The notes: generated by a model from the letters alone, not told the origin. Shown: positions 43,835-52,245, counted from the stretch's first letter. The stretch is 64,000 nucleotides of DNA from JAGVPT01 sp964439265 (GCA_964439265.1 CAYTOA010000013.1:1-64000), one strand, 5' to 3'. Numbers and translations: made by a program.

Positions 43835-44350
43835 TTAATCGCTTCCTGCTTTTTTCTTTGGGAGGGAAGGTTGCTTGTGGTCCGACGTTTCGATGAGTCC
43901 CCGTCCCCGTTTCTCGAGCGTTCCGTCGGCCTTCATGTCGTGCAGGATTGAATCGAGGATCCCGTTGATAAATTGACCGCTCTTTTCCGTGCTGAAGTGT
44001 TTTGCAATCTCGATTGTCTCGTTGATCGTGACCTTCGGGGGAATGTCTTCGCAGTAATAGAGCTCGCAGATTCCCATCCGAAGGAGAAGCTTGTCGATCA
44101 ATGCGATGCGGTCGAAGTTCCAGTTTGCCGCTTTCTTTTTGATGATCACATCGATGGCGGGCTGGTGTTCGATCGTACGCTGGAGGAGGCTTTGCGCAAA
44201 CGCGAATTCGTCCTCGTGATCGTGAAGCTCAACAAAAATGTTTTCCACGATATGAGCGATCGGGTCTTTGGAGAGCTCGAAAGCGTAGAGAGCCTGCATC
44301 ACTCTCTCGCGAATGATGCGGCGTTTGTACACTTGCTGATGTTCCTTCAT
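43835..44350 (-). CDS. nusB: Transcription antitermination factor NusB
   Basis: 171 residues from the ATG at 44350; a GTG two codons upstream could be used. All-helical RNA-binding protein with RRIIRERVMQALYAFELSK at the start and the conserved IDKLLLRMGICELYYCEDIPPKVTINETIEIAKHFS core (about 84-125), then GQFINGILDSIL. Binds boxA RNA with NusE to support rRNA transcription. A basic C-terminal tail (KKKAGSD) extends beyond the usual end. First gene of a minus-strand run of five. Confidence 0.96.
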   Translation of the reverse strand: MKEHQQVYKRRIIRERVMQALYAFELSKDPIAHIVENIFVELHDHEDEFAFAQSLLQRTIEHQPAIDVIIKKKAANWNFDRIALIDKLLLRMGICELYYCEDIPPKVTINETIEIAKHFSTEKSGQFINGILDSILHDMKADGTLEKRGRGLIETSDHKQPSLPKKKAGSD

Positions 44351-44693
44351 GGTCACCCTTTGGGATCTGCCGTACCGTACCGTGGATAGGAGTCATCGAA
44401 CAATGCTTGCCGGTGCGTTTTCCACATGAACAAAGGTACGGAAAAAGATGCCCGGAGGCAACGATTGGAATGCCTGGTTAGTGATCAATATTAAGTTTGA
44501 TGCGAGAGGTGACGGACACCTCAGTCCAAAAATCACATTATGCCGGTGTATTATGCAAGGTGAATCGTAAAGGTGTCCGTCACCTTTCCAAATTTTAGCA
44601 CTACCCAATCGCTTGACCTTCTGCCTACAATTTGCAAGATTTGATTTGATATTAAAAAAAACACTTAGTTATAGAATGTTCCGGGAAGATAAT
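44351..44693. other. Intergenic region carrying the 79-bp repeat
   Basis: 343 bases upstream of nusB and the NosL-like gene (divergent). It holds repeat copy 2 (44507-44585); its flank (about 44480-44506) also matches the flank of copy 1. No other feature seen. Confidence 0.6.
44507..44585 (+). repeat. 79-bp REPIN-like inverted-repeat element, copy 2
   Basis: AGGTGACGGACACCT (44507-44521) and AGGTGTCCGTCACCT (44571-44585) are perfect 15-bp inverted repeats; each arm is itself nearly palindromic (AGGTG...CACCT). The inner part carries AAAATCACATTATGCCG, shared with copy 1 at 21008-21085. Confidence 0.88.
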
Positions 44694-45170
44694 ATGCCAA
44701 TTAGGTTGCGCGAGATCGTTTTTGTCATCGTGTCATTTGCGCCGTGCTCTTCGCTTTTTCCCCAGGAGGGAAAAGTCATGCCGGTTACGTACGATACTTC
44801 CCGTTGTGACTATTGCAGGATGTTTTTCCAGGAAAAGAAATTTGGAGGCGAGCTGGAGACCCTCAACGACAGCATCGTGAGATTCGATGCGTCGGAATGT
44901 ATGGCTGCTTTCTTGATCGCCGGAAAAGTCCCGGACGCACAGATCAAAGGAATGTGGTCGGTCTCTTACCTATCCCCGAACGTTCTGGTCAACGCCGGCA
45001 AAGCATGGTACCTTCACAGCGACAAGCTCATGAGTCCGATGGAGGCGAATATTGCTGCATTTCCGACAAAGCAAGCCGCTGACTCGGTTCGTTCGAAGCT
45101 AGGAGGTGAAACACTGAATTGGGAAGGAGTACTCGATTATATCCGAACTCGATGGTTTCGAAAAAAATGA
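44694..45170 (+). CDS. NosL-like exported protein
   Basis: 158 residues from ATG 44694 with GGGAAG upstream; the frame is open further upstream without good starts. N-terminal hydrophobic stretch (EIVFVIVSFAPCSSLF, likely signal) and then CDYCRMFFQEKKFGGEL, the CxxC-Met pattern of NosL, a copper-binding accessory protein of nitrous-oxide reductase maturation. The rest (DASECMAAFLIAG, MSPMEANIAAFPTKQAA) also fits. No nosZ, nosD or nosF is nearby, so a wider copper-handling role is possible. Confidence 0.85.
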   Translation: MPIRLREIVFVIVSFAPCSSLFPQEGKVMPVTYDTSRCDYCRMFFQEKKFGGELETLNDSIVRFDASECMAAFLIAGKVPDAQIKGMWSVSYLSPNVLVNAGKAWYLHSDKLMSPMEANIAAFPTKQAADSVRSKLGGETLNWEGVLDYIRTRWFRKK

Positions 45171-45347
45171 TTGGCAAATTAATAATTGGCCGAGCAATAG
45201 TTGAAAGCATCGGAGTAAAGGATTTCATGAATCTGAGTGCTCGCGGAATTTTCAAGTTTGTGGCGGAGGAGATGGTGAGGATTATCGGGCGTGTCAGTTC
45301 TTTGTATGCTTGCGCTAGTAACTATTTCCCTTTATTTTGAATTACGA

Positions 45348-46655
45348 ATGTTAACGCAAGTATTCCAGCTTTCGAAATATCCAGCATTAGATTCTCCGAC
45401 GCTTCGTTCCAATCTGCGTGCACACCTCATGGATGGCGCTCTGTTCGGGCTCGCCATGAGTTTTGTTTCTTTTAATACCATTCTCCCGGTTTTCATCCAA
45501 CAGGTCGGCGGCAGTGATGTAGCCATTGGAAGTGTTCCGGTCCTCTGGACGATCGGCATGAATTTTCCCCAAGCTATTGTCGTCCGTCTGACGAGTTCTC
45601 GAAAACTTATGAAGCCTCTTGTCCTGAGTTATGGGCTGCTGAACAGGCATTCATTTCTTGCTGTAGGTGTCTTCACATTTTTCTTTGTTAAGCACTTGCC
45701 GGCGGTCATTTCCATTCCTCTATTGTTAGCCTTGATCTTTTCCACCGCAGTGACCGGGAGTTTTGGTGCCCCAGTGTGGTTCCATCTTTTCACGAAAACG
45801 ACTCCGATGAAGCTTCGGGGAAAACTCCTGGCAATTCGTCAGCTTTTAAGCTCGTCACTCGGAATACTTGGCGGATCGGTGGTTACGTTCGTTCTTTCGA
45901 CATTTGCGTTCCCGGAGAATTTTGCGCTGTTATTTGTCATTGCGTACGTCCTATCGATGGCGTCGTATCTGTATCTGCGCAAATTGAAGGAACCGGCCGC
46001 CGAATCACAATATCCCGACCCGGAGCCTCCATCGAGTACCTTTGCGGATGCAAGAACGATTCTCAAGCGAAATTCGAATTTTAGAAACTTTTTGCTGGCG
46101 GATGCGTTCACTCTAATGTCGATGTCCGCATCGGCTTTTTACGCAGTGTACGCGATAGATAAATTCGCCGTACCTGCTTCGTATGCGGGAACGTTTACCG
46201 TGATCGTTATGGCAGGGATGGTCGCAGGGAACAGCGTCTTTGGCTACCTGGCGGACTCGTTCGGACACAGGATGACGTTGATCGCTCTGGCGCTGTCCTC
46301 TGTAGCAGCAAGTACGGTTGCCATCTTCGCGGCAAACATCCTCATCTATGGATTTACCTTTATCTTCATGTCATGGACGGTCGGTTTACAGGTCATTTCG
46401 CGGTTGTCGTTTGTTGTTGAACTCTGTTCTGAGGCGGACCGGCAGACGTACATCGCGATGACAAATACGATCACAGCGCCGACAGTGGCGGTTGGCATTT
46501 TGTTCGGATGGCTTGCACGCACCTACGGCTTTCAGTTAATGTTTGCCCTTGCGGCTCTTACCGGCCTGTTCGCTGCGGTCTGCCTTTATTTTTTCGTCCG
46601 TGATCCGCGAATCGAAGACAGGATGAAGGTGATTGGCACTGCTTCTCGTAAATGA
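45348..46655 (+). CDS. MFS transporter
   Basis: 435 residues from ATG 45348 (a GTG-start form from 45291 is also possible); about twelve membrane helices. The first half contains HLMDGALFGLAMSFVSFNTILPVF and the second half resumes at NFRNFLLADAFTLMSMSASAFYAVYAI; a central hydrophilic loop (YPDPEPPSSTFADARTILKR) separates them. Substrate unknown. It begins about 180 bases after the NosL-like gene without an evident ribosome site, so the start is uncertain. Confidence 0.9.
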   Translation: MLTQVFQLSKYPALDSPTLRSNLRAHLMDGALFGLAMSFVSFNTILPVFIQQVGGSDVAIGSVPVLWTIGMNFPQAIVVRLTSSRKLMKPLVLSYGLLNRHSFLAVGVFTFFFVKHLPAVISIPLLLALIFSTAVTGSFGAPVWFHLFTKTTPMKLRGKLLAIRQLLSSSLGILGGSVVTFVLSTFAFPENFALLFVIAYVLSMASYLYLRKLKEPAAESQYPDPEPPSSTFADARTILKRNSNFRNFLLADAFTLMSMSASAFYAVYAIDKFAVPASYAGTFTVIVMAGMVAGNSVFGYLADSFGHRMTLIALALSSVAASTVAIFAANILIYGFTFIFMSWTVGLQVISRLSFVVELCSEADRQTYIAMTNTITAPTVAVGILFGWLARTYGFQLMFALAALTGLFAAVCLYFFVRDPRIEDRMKVIGTASRK

Positions 46656-46870
46656 GCGACTATTGATGAACCACTGAGACCCCGGGGGATCCAACAACCT
46701 GCGGGTATCAAGGTCAAGAGCCCTTTGACGTTTTCGATTTCCTGCTGTGAAGGCGTCATTTTGTTCTCGGTAAAAGGAAACACTGGTTATTGGCAATCGC
46801 CAAGTACCGGTTACGCTGAAACGCCGCACAATTTTCTTACTACCGCGTTATTGTCATTGAAAGGCAGAAA

Positions 46871-47398
46871 TTGGCCCCTATTATATTACTTGGAGATTCG
46901 ATCACGGCGGGGTTTCCAACCGGTACGCTTTTAAAAGAATTTTCTGTCGTCAACAAGGGAGTGGCCGGCGACAGGACCGATCGCGTGTTAGAACGATTGA
47001 ACCGAGACGTTATAGACCTTGCACCTTCTGCCGTATTTCTTCTGATTGGAATCAATGATGTCGGGGCAGGTTTCTCGAACAACACACTGCTGGTTAACTA
47101 TGAACGATTGATTCTGAGAATCACAAAGAATGCTCCGGGCGCAAAACTTTTCCTGCAGTCAATTCTACCAACTCGAGGGATTGAAAACCGTCCGCTGGAA
47201 CGAATACAACTCCTCAATGTAGAAATTCATAAGCTTGCGATGAAATACGGGGTAAAGTTTTTGGATATTTATACGTTGTTTGTCAATGAGAAAGGGGATC
47301 TCGCAGAAGAATTCAGCGACGATGGACTGCACCTAACGCCTGAGGCTTATGAAAAATGGGCGGAATACCTGCGGCAGATTTTTGCAACAATGTTGTGA
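46871..47398 (+). CDS. SGNH/GDSL-type hydrolase
   Basis: 175 residues. The start is TTG 46871 with AAAGG six bases upstream, giving MAPIILLGDSITAGF. Catalytic blocks: GDSIT with Ser10 (block I), NKGVAGDRTDRVLERL (block II), GIND (block III) and DGLHLTPEAYEKW with Asp and His (block V). Lipase/acylhydrolase family acting on esters or acetylated sugars; no signal peptide, so cytoplasmic. It ends 11 bases before the DUF971 gene and may be co-transcribed. Confidence 0.92.
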   Translation: MAPIILLGDSITAGFPTGTLLKEFSVVNKGVAGDRTDRVLERLNRDVIDLAPSAVFLLIGINDVGAGFSNNTLLVNYERLILRITKNAPGAKLFLQSILPTRGIENRPLERIQLLNVEIHKLAMKYGVKFLDIYTLFVNEKGDLAEEFSDDGLHLTPEAYEKWAEYLRQIFATML

Positions 47399-47409
47399 AT
47401 GGAGACAAG

Positions 47410-47733
47410 ATGCGGGTAATTTCAATAAAGCAAATCACTGGCGAGGTCTTGAGGATGACATGGGACGACGGACATGTCAGTCCGTTTACGCTCCGCCTTC
47501 TCCGCGATGAATGCCCTTGTGCCGGATGCAAAGGAGAAACAGTGTTGCTGCATACGTTTCAACCCTCGCCGCAGCCCGAGCTTCCAGGCCGTTACGATGT
47601 GAAATCGATTTCGCCCGTAGGCAGTTATGCCATCCAGATCGTATGGGGAGACGGGCACGACACCGGCATTTATGCGTGGGATTATTTGCGTTCTATTTGC
47701 CCATGCGATGAGTGCGCAAAAGAAAAGAATTAG
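47410..47733 (+). CDS. DUF971 domain protein
   Basis: 107 residues from ATG 47410, preferred because GGAGACAAG lies just upstream; the frame runs further into the SGNH gene. The DUF971 domain has ISIKQITGEVLRMTWDDGH, RDECPCAGC (Cys cluster), VGSYAIQIVWGDGHDTGIYAWDYLRSICPCDEC. The domain also occurs at the N-terminus of gamma-butyrobetaine hydroxylase and beside Mrp/ApbC-type Fe-S carriers. Two CxxC pairs suggest zinc or iron binding. Function unknown. Confidence 0.9.
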   Translation: MRVISIKQITGEVLRMTWDDGHVSPFTLRLLRDECPCAGCKGETVLLHTFQPSPQPELPGRYDVKSISPVGSYAIQIVWGDGHDTGIYAWDYLRSICPCDECAKEKN

Positions 47734-48053
47734 AACACATTTCTAGAATCCTCGACAGGTAATTCCGAACATGAGCCGTGGACATGGGACAAAGTGGACA
47801 CGGATTGCATCCCTCGTGGAGGATCTCGATCGTGAAGCGCGGGGACGGTGATTCAGTGTCGGAGATTCGCTGCTGCTCTAAGGATAAAGCCCCCGTATCT
47901 TGTCCGCCCTCCAAATCTATATTTGAAACCCTCCTTCGTATCTCTTGTCTTGATTCTATTTTTTCTTTTTCGGATGTTTGGTGAGTTACGATCGATCCGC
48001 GGCTGCGGGATAGTCCTGGACAAATTGATTATTAATAACAATCCGGAGAAGAT
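47734..48053. other. Intergenic region before the cytidine deaminase gene
   Basis: 320 bases. A short frame ATG 47771 to 47851 (26 codons) has no ribosome site I trust. No strong palindrome. GGAGAA lies directly before the GTG at 48054. Confidence 0.4.
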
Positions 48054-48485
48054 GTGGCAACATCGTCTAAAGAAAGAAGCGAACTTGTTGCGGCTGCGAC
48101 GCGGGTGAAGCAGAACGCATATGCCATTTACTCGAATTTTCGGGTCGGGGCGGCACTGCTCACAGATGAGGGAGAGGTTTTCCAAGGATGCAATGTTGAG
48201 AATTCATCGTACGGTCTCACAATTTGCGCCGAACGCAACGCTGTGTTTCAGGCCGTTGCACAAGGAAGAAATCGTTTCAAGGCCATTGCCATAGTATCGG
48301 ATGACGACGGATTTATAACTCCGTGCGGCGCGTGCCGGCAAGTGCTGGCGGAATTCGCTCCACGGCTGGAGATCATCCTCACCAACAAGGCTGGAAATAA
48401 GAAAGTGACCACGCTCGATAAACTTTTTCCGATTCCGCCCGACCTTAAGAAGCTTTCCCGTGTCAAAATAAAATCAAAAAAATGA
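48054..48485 (+). CDS. cdd: Cytidine deaminase
   Basis: 143 residues. The start is GTG 48054 with GGAGAA only three bases away. Zinc-binding catalytic motifs: CAERNAVF (Cys, Glu of CxE) and PCGACRQVL. The AYAIYSNFRVGAAL stretch is conserved. Homotetrameric type; deaminates cytidine and deoxycytidine for pyrimidine salvage. A basic C-terminal tail of about ten residues (VKIKSKK) follows the fold. Its stop overlaps the next start by 4 nt (ATGA). Confidence 0.95.
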   Translation: MATSSKERSELVAAATRVKQNAYAIYSNFRVGAALLTDEGEVFQGCNVENSSYGLTICAERNAVFQAVAQGRNRFKAIAIVSDDDGFITPCGACRQVLAEFAPRLEIILTNKAGNKKVTTLDKLFPIPPDLKKLSRVKIKSKK

Positions 48486-49048
48486 AAGTTCTCATCGCCA
48501 GCAAGCGCGCGCCGAAGGTGAACGGGGTGCAGCGCGCGTTCAAGAGACTCTCGCACTTCGATCTTTTCAAGACCATCGTCTTTGAGCCGATGACCGTTGA
48601 GAGCGGAGTGCCGGCTACGCCTCTCTCGATCGACGAACTTATGACCGGCGCCCGGCAGCGAGCCGAGACCGTTTATGCGAGCAACGGGGATAACAGCGCG
48701 GACGATGTTCTTGCCGTGGGAGTCGAAGGAGGAGTCTGCGTTTTCCAACGCCACACTTTTCTGCAGAGTTGGGCCTGCGTCCACGATGGAAGAAGATTTT
48801 CTTTTGGAAGCTCGGGGAGTATAGAAATCCCGCAGGCACTCGCCGATGCTGTGGTGAAGGATGGCGCCGATCTGGGGCATGTCATCGACATATTTGCCGA
48901 ACAGAAAAATGTCCGGAGCAATCAGGGGACGTGGGGAATTCTTACCGGCGATCTCGTCACGCGCGAAGATTCTTTTGAGCTCGCCACGCTCAACGCCCTC
49001 GCCCCATTCTTCAATAAAAAAATGTACGACCGAAAGAGCCTCGGATAA
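48482..49048 (+). CDS. DUF84/YjjX-family nucleoside triphosphatase
   Basis: 188 residues, starting MKVLIASKRAPKVNGVQRAF. Features of the YjjX/DUF84 inosine/xanthosine triphosphatases: an N-terminal ASxNPxK-like motif (ASKRAPK), the SGVPATPLSIDELMTGARQRA segment and the VGVEGGVCVF core, RSNQGTWGILT and a C-terminal REDSF. They hydrolyse non-canonical purine triphosphates such as ITP and XTP. Coupling by overlap to cytidine deaminase suggests shared nucleotide clean-up, though the link is an inference. Confidence 0.9.
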   Translation: MKVLIASKRAPKVNGVQRAFKRLSHFDLFKTIVFEPMTVESGVPATPLSIDELMTGARQRAETVYASNGDNSADDVLAVGVEGGVCVFQRHTFLQSWACVHDGRRFSFGSSGSIEIPQALADAVVKDGADLGHVIDIFAEQKNVRSNQGTWGILTGDLVTREDSFELATLNALAPFFNKKMYDRKSLG

Positions 49049-49165
49049 CGGCCTATCTTGACCGAGGCACCTCCGTTGCAGCCGTTTTTGTTTCCAATCC
49101 TTCTTAATCTCTTATTAGGAATGCGAACTAAATGGAAGAAAACTCCACCGGTAGTACATTTTCAT

Positions 49166-49192
49166 GTGTTCCCAAACGGAGTTTGGGAACAC
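49166..49192. repeat. Perfect palindrome with GTTCCCAAAC arms
   Basis: GTGTTCCCAAAC (49166-49177) and GTTTGGGAACAC (49181-49192), loop GGA, 12-bp perfect stem. The GTTCCCAAAC/GTTTGGGAAC motif occurs in many bacterial genomes as an intergenic palindrome, in my recollection. No T run follows. Confidence 0.8.
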
Positions 49193-49242
49193 GATACGGA
49201 GGCAAGCTAAATCATGAACGTGTCTGATAGTTATGCAAGAAT

Positions 49243-49271
49243 TTGAAATCTGCTGCACATTTTTCTATATT
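49243..49271 (+). promoter_or_regulatory. Promoter for the moa cluster
   Basis: TTGAAA (49243-49248), 17 bases, TATATT (49266-49271); a second TATAAT overlaps at 49271-49276. With normal spacing the transcript would begin about 49278, at or next to the GTG start of moaD (49277), so moaD could be leaderless. Confidence 0.5.
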
Positions 49272-49276
49272 ATAAT

Positions 49277-49540
49277 GTGCCTCCCCCAAAAATCTCAGTG
49301 ACAATACGGCTCTTTGCATCTGTCAAAGATATCGCAAGGATGTCTGAAACAAGCGTAGATCTCCCTGGCGCATCCGTTGCCGGCGATGTGCTTTCATTCT
49401 TGATCTCTCAATACCCCGAAATGCAGCGTTTCCGTTCTTACATTAGGATCGCGGTAAACGAATCGTACGTTGACCCCGGCTTCGTGCTGCACGATGGTGA
49501 TGAAATCGCAATCATTCCCCCGGTGAGCGGCGGACACTAA
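49277..49540 (+). CDS. moaD: Molybdopterin synthase sulfur carrier subunit, MoaD-like
   Basis: 87 residues from GTG 49277. Ubiquitin-like fold: SVTIRLFASVKDIARM at the start and DGDEIAIIPPVSGG at the end. MoaD carries sulfur as a C-terminal Gly-Gly thiocarboxylate and gives it to MoaE to make molybdopterin. Here the final residues are GGH: a histidine follows the Gly-Gly, so it would need removal before activation, or the extra residue could be an error. Followed directly by moaE (stop TAA, then ATG). No ribosome site is seen, in line with a leaderless start. Confidence 0.9.
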   Translation: MPPPKISVTIRLFASVKDIARMSETSVDLPGASVAGDVLSFLISQYPEMQRFRSYIRIAVNESYVDPGFVLHDGDEIAIIPPVSGGH

Positions 49541-49963
49541 ATGATCGAAATCGTCAATAAAGATATTGATGCAGCAGAATTGCTCGCATCGGTCGTTGCG
49601 CCTGAGGCCGGAGGGATAAACCTGTTTCTCGGGACGACGCGGAATCATTCAAAAGGGAAAAAGGTTGTACGATTGGAGTACGAAGCGTATACTCCAATGG
49701 CGTTAACGCTCTTGCGGGAGATTGAAGGCGAGATCCGAGAAAAATGGAGTATCAATAAGATCTCGATTGTTCACCGGATCGGCGTTGTCCCGGTGATGGA
49801 AGCAAGCGTTGCCATTGCTGTTTCCGCTGCACATCGAAAAGAAGCATTTGAGGCGTGCAGGTATGCGATCGACGAACTCAAAAAAAGAGTTCCTATCTGG
49901 AAGAAAGAAATTTTTGAAGACGGGGAAGTTTGGGTCGAAAATGCTGAATCGAAAAGTACATGA
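49541..49963 (+). CDS. moaE: Molybdopterin synthase catalytic subunit
   Basis: 140 residues. MoaE motifs GGINLFLGTTRNHSKGK (the Arg of the active site region), VRLEYEAYTPMAL, IVHRIGVVPVMEASVAIAVSAAHRKEAFEACRYAID and KRVPIWKKEIFEDGEVWVE with the catalytic Lys pair. Makes molybdopterin from cyclic pyranopterin with MoaD. It follows moaD without a gap and overlaps the radical SAM gene by 23 nt. Confidence 0.96.
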   Translation: MIEIVNKDIDAAELLASVVAPEAGGINLFLGTTRNHSKGKKVVRLEYEAYTPMALTLLREIEGEIREKWSINKISIVHRIGVVPVMEASVAIAVSAAHRKEAFEACRYAIDELKKRVPIWKKEIFEDGEVWVENAESKST

Positions 49964-51029
49964 GCGCAGCAGTCTGAACGGCAGAGGGTCGCTATCGAAC
50001 CCGCAGATCAGGTTCGAGACACTGACGCGCGAAGAGTTCGATGATGACTGGGAAGGCGGAGAAGTTGATCGGAAAATTCCCACGCAATATTTCCTCGACG
50101 CATCGAAATCTATCCTGTCGAAGAACGACAGCCCCGACCTCGGCTTCACCTTCGGCCTTAATCCTTACCGTGGTTGTGAACATGGATGCGTCTATTGTTA
50201 TGCAAGGCCGACACACGAGTTTTTAGGATTTTCTTCCGGATTGGATTTTGAGACAAAGATCATGGTGAAGAAGGGCGCCGCTGCACTTCTCGAACATGAA
50301 TTCCGAAAGAAGTCGTGGACGCCCGATATCGTTATGCTTTCGGGAAACGTCGACTGCTACCAGCCTGTCGAACGAAAACTGAACATTACACGCCAATGCC
50401 TTGAGGTTTTCTTACGCTACCGCAATCCTGTCGCGATGATCACAAAAAATGCTCTTGTTCTCCGCGACCTTGACCTCCTTTCTCAATTGGCGTCGCTGAA
50501 TCTTGTTACCGTTTGTCTATCGGTGACGACGCTCGATCCCAATCTGGCGCGGCGGATGGAGCCGAGAACATCGACGCCTGTGCAAAGATTGCACGCCATC
50601 GAGGAATTGGCGAAGGCGCGGATACCGGTGACTGTAAATGCGGCGCCGGTGATCCCCGGATTAAATGACGAAGAACTTCCGTCCATTCTTCGCGAAGCAG
50701 CGTTGCGGGGAGCGACGTCCGCACGCTATACGATGCTTCGGCTGCCGTATTCTGTGAAGGAGCTCTTTGTTGATTGGCTGAAGAGGGAGTATCCCGCAAA
50801 GGTGGAAAAAGTATTGAACAGGGTCATGGATGTCAGAGACGGAAAAATGAATGATTCCGCTTTTTCGACGCGAATGAAAGGAACAGGAGAAATTGCGCAT
50901 GCTATCGAACAACTGTTTCGGGCATCGTGTAAAAAATGTGGTTTGAATTCCACATACACACCGTTGAGTACCGACAAATTTGTCAGACCTTCTGCCGACC
51001 CGACGCAGAACGAACTCAAATTCTCGTAA
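49941..51029 (+). CDS. PA0069-type radical SAM protein (SPL-related)
   Basis: 362 residues from ATG 49941, overlapping moaE by 23 nt. The radical SAM cluster motif is CEHGCVYC (CxxxCxxC) in LNPYRGCEHGCVYCYARPTH; ERLxITRQCLE and MLRLPYSVKELF follow. These features are those of the PA0069 family, related to spore photoproduct lyase. Function unknown; it is often unlinked. Its position between moaE and moaA may be chance transcription or a role in molybdenum cofactor enzymes. Confidence 0.88.
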   Translation: MLNRKVHERSSLNGRGSLSNPQIRFETLTREEFDDDWEGGEVDRKIPTQYFLDASKSILSKNDSPDLGFTFGLNPYRGCEHGCVYCYARPTHEFLGFSSGLDFETKIMVKKGAAALLEHEFRKKSWTPDIVMLSGNVDCYQPVERKLNITRQCLEVFLRYRNPVAMITKNALVLRDLDLLSQLASLNLVTVCLSVTTLDPNLARRMEPRTSTPVQRLHAIEELAKARIPVTVNAAPVIPGLNDEELPSILREAALRGATSARYTMLRLPYSVKELFVDWLKREYPAKVEKVLNRVMDVRDGKMNDSAFSTRMKGTGEIAHAIEQLFRASCKKCGLNSTYTPLSTDKFVRPSADPTQNELKFS

Positions 51030-51034
51030 CACCG

Positions 51035-52033
51035 ATGACAACCTCGCAGATACTAAAAGATTCTTTCGGGCGCACGATCAACAATATGCGCATTTCCGTC
51101 ACGGACCGATGCAACTTCCGGTGCCGCTATTGTATGCCGGAAGAAGGCATGGTCTGGATGAAAAAGGGGGAGTTGTTGTCTTTTGAGGAGATCGCCCGGG
51201 TCGTGAACATTGTTGCGCAGCTCGGCGTTAACAAGATCCGGTTGACCGGCGGCGAACCTCTGATGCGCAAAGAACTCCACGTTCTCGTCGAACAAATCTC
51301 CCGTATCGACGGTATTCATGACATCGCCATGACAACCAACGGATATTTTCTTAAAGAACAGGCGGCGGTATTGCGCGAAGCGGGATTGAAACGGATCACG
51401 GTAAGCTTGGATTCACTCGACGTTCAGACGTTCGCCGAAGTTACTCGCCGTGATTACTTCCGCAAAGTATGGGAGGGGCTTGAGGTGTTACAGGATCTTC
51501 AATTTTCTCCTGTCAAAATCAATGTTGTGCTCATGCGCGGGACAAATGACGACGAGGTTGAAAAATTTGCCGAGCTTGCGCGGACAAAACCTTTCATCGT
51601 TCGGTTCATTGAATACATGCCTATCGGTGCAGGTGATTCCTGGGATTATTCGAAAGTTATTCCAACGAAGGAAATTATCGAAAGGATTGAAAAACAATTC
51701 CCAAAACTTGTCCCAGTTGAATATCACGGTTCGCAGCCTGCAGATCGTTTCAGGTTCGAGGACGGCGTTGGCGAGCTGGGGTTCATCAGTTCGGTCAGCG
51801 AACCCTTTTGCTCGCACTGCAACCGCATCCGCATCACCTCCGAAGGAAAATTCCGCACATGCCTTTTTTCATTACATGAGACCGACCTGAGATCGATGCT
51901 CCGCGGCAATATGACGGATGAGACGATTTCGGATGCGATCGTTGCGGCCGTATGGAAGAAGGAAGAAGGGCACCTCATCAACCAGCCTGGATTTGTCAAA
52001 CCGGAACGGACGATGAGTCAGATAGGGGGGTGA
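51035..52033 (+). CDS. moaA: GTP 3',8-cyclase
   Basis: 332 residues from ATG 51035; the frame runs upstream into the preceding gene but a start there is unlikely. N-terminal radical SAM motif CNFRCRYC (CxxxCxxC), KIRLTGGEPLMRK and MTTNGYF; the C-terminal second cluster is CSHCNRIRITSEGKFRTC. The protein ends in GG (MSQIGG), as expected for MoaA, whose C-terminal Gly-Gly is needed for activity. With MoaC it makes cyclic pyranopterin; moaC is not in the window. Confidence 0.97.
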   Translation: MTTSQILKDSFGRTINNMRISVTDRCNFRCRYCMPEEGMVWMKKGELLSFEEIARVVNIVAQLGVNKIRLTGGEPLMRKELHVLVEQISRIDGIHDIAMTTNGYFLKEQAAVLREAGLKRITVSLDSLDVQTFAEVTRRDYFRKVWEGLEVLQDLQFSPVKINVVLMRGTNDDEVEKFAELARTKPFIVRFIEYMPIGAGDSWDYSKVIPTKEIIERIEKQFPKLVPVEYHGSQPADRFRFEDGVGELGFISSVSEPFCSHCNRIRITSEGKFRTCLFSLHETDLRSMLRGNMTDETISDAIVAAVWKKEEGHLINQPGFVKPERTMSQIGG

Positions 52034-52245
52034 GAAATTGCCTGATCTCCGATGTGCCTCGATATTGGGTCGATTCCAACAATGATCCTGTTCATCGGGC
52101 CTTACAGGTCTTCCTCTATTAAGTGAACATTTCCTTGCGCTTCGCATTAACTTCAAAACTTCTTTATTCTGTTGCTTTTCTCGGATTACTCCACTAAACT
52201 TGATTCAACTCCGAGTTTTAGCACCCCTTCTAAAATCAAAGAGTC

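Noticed and set aside
43030..43896. 288-codon plus-strand frame rich in Arg, Glu and Asp
   Set aside because: Antisense shadow of the MFS/Atg22-like gene, whose membrane helices are clear on the minus strand.
44393..44608. 71-codon minus-strand frame across repeat copy 2
   Set aside because: It lies over the repeat, and its reading frame differs from that of the copy 1 frame.
46536..46829. Minus-strand frame with LLTLIPAGCWIPRG-type content between MFS and SGNH genes
   Set aside because: Partly overlaps the MFS gene end, and no homology could be recognised; may be an old remnant but is not supportable.
47771..47851. 26-codon frame MSRGHGTKWTRIASL...
   Set aside because: No clear ribosome site and too short.
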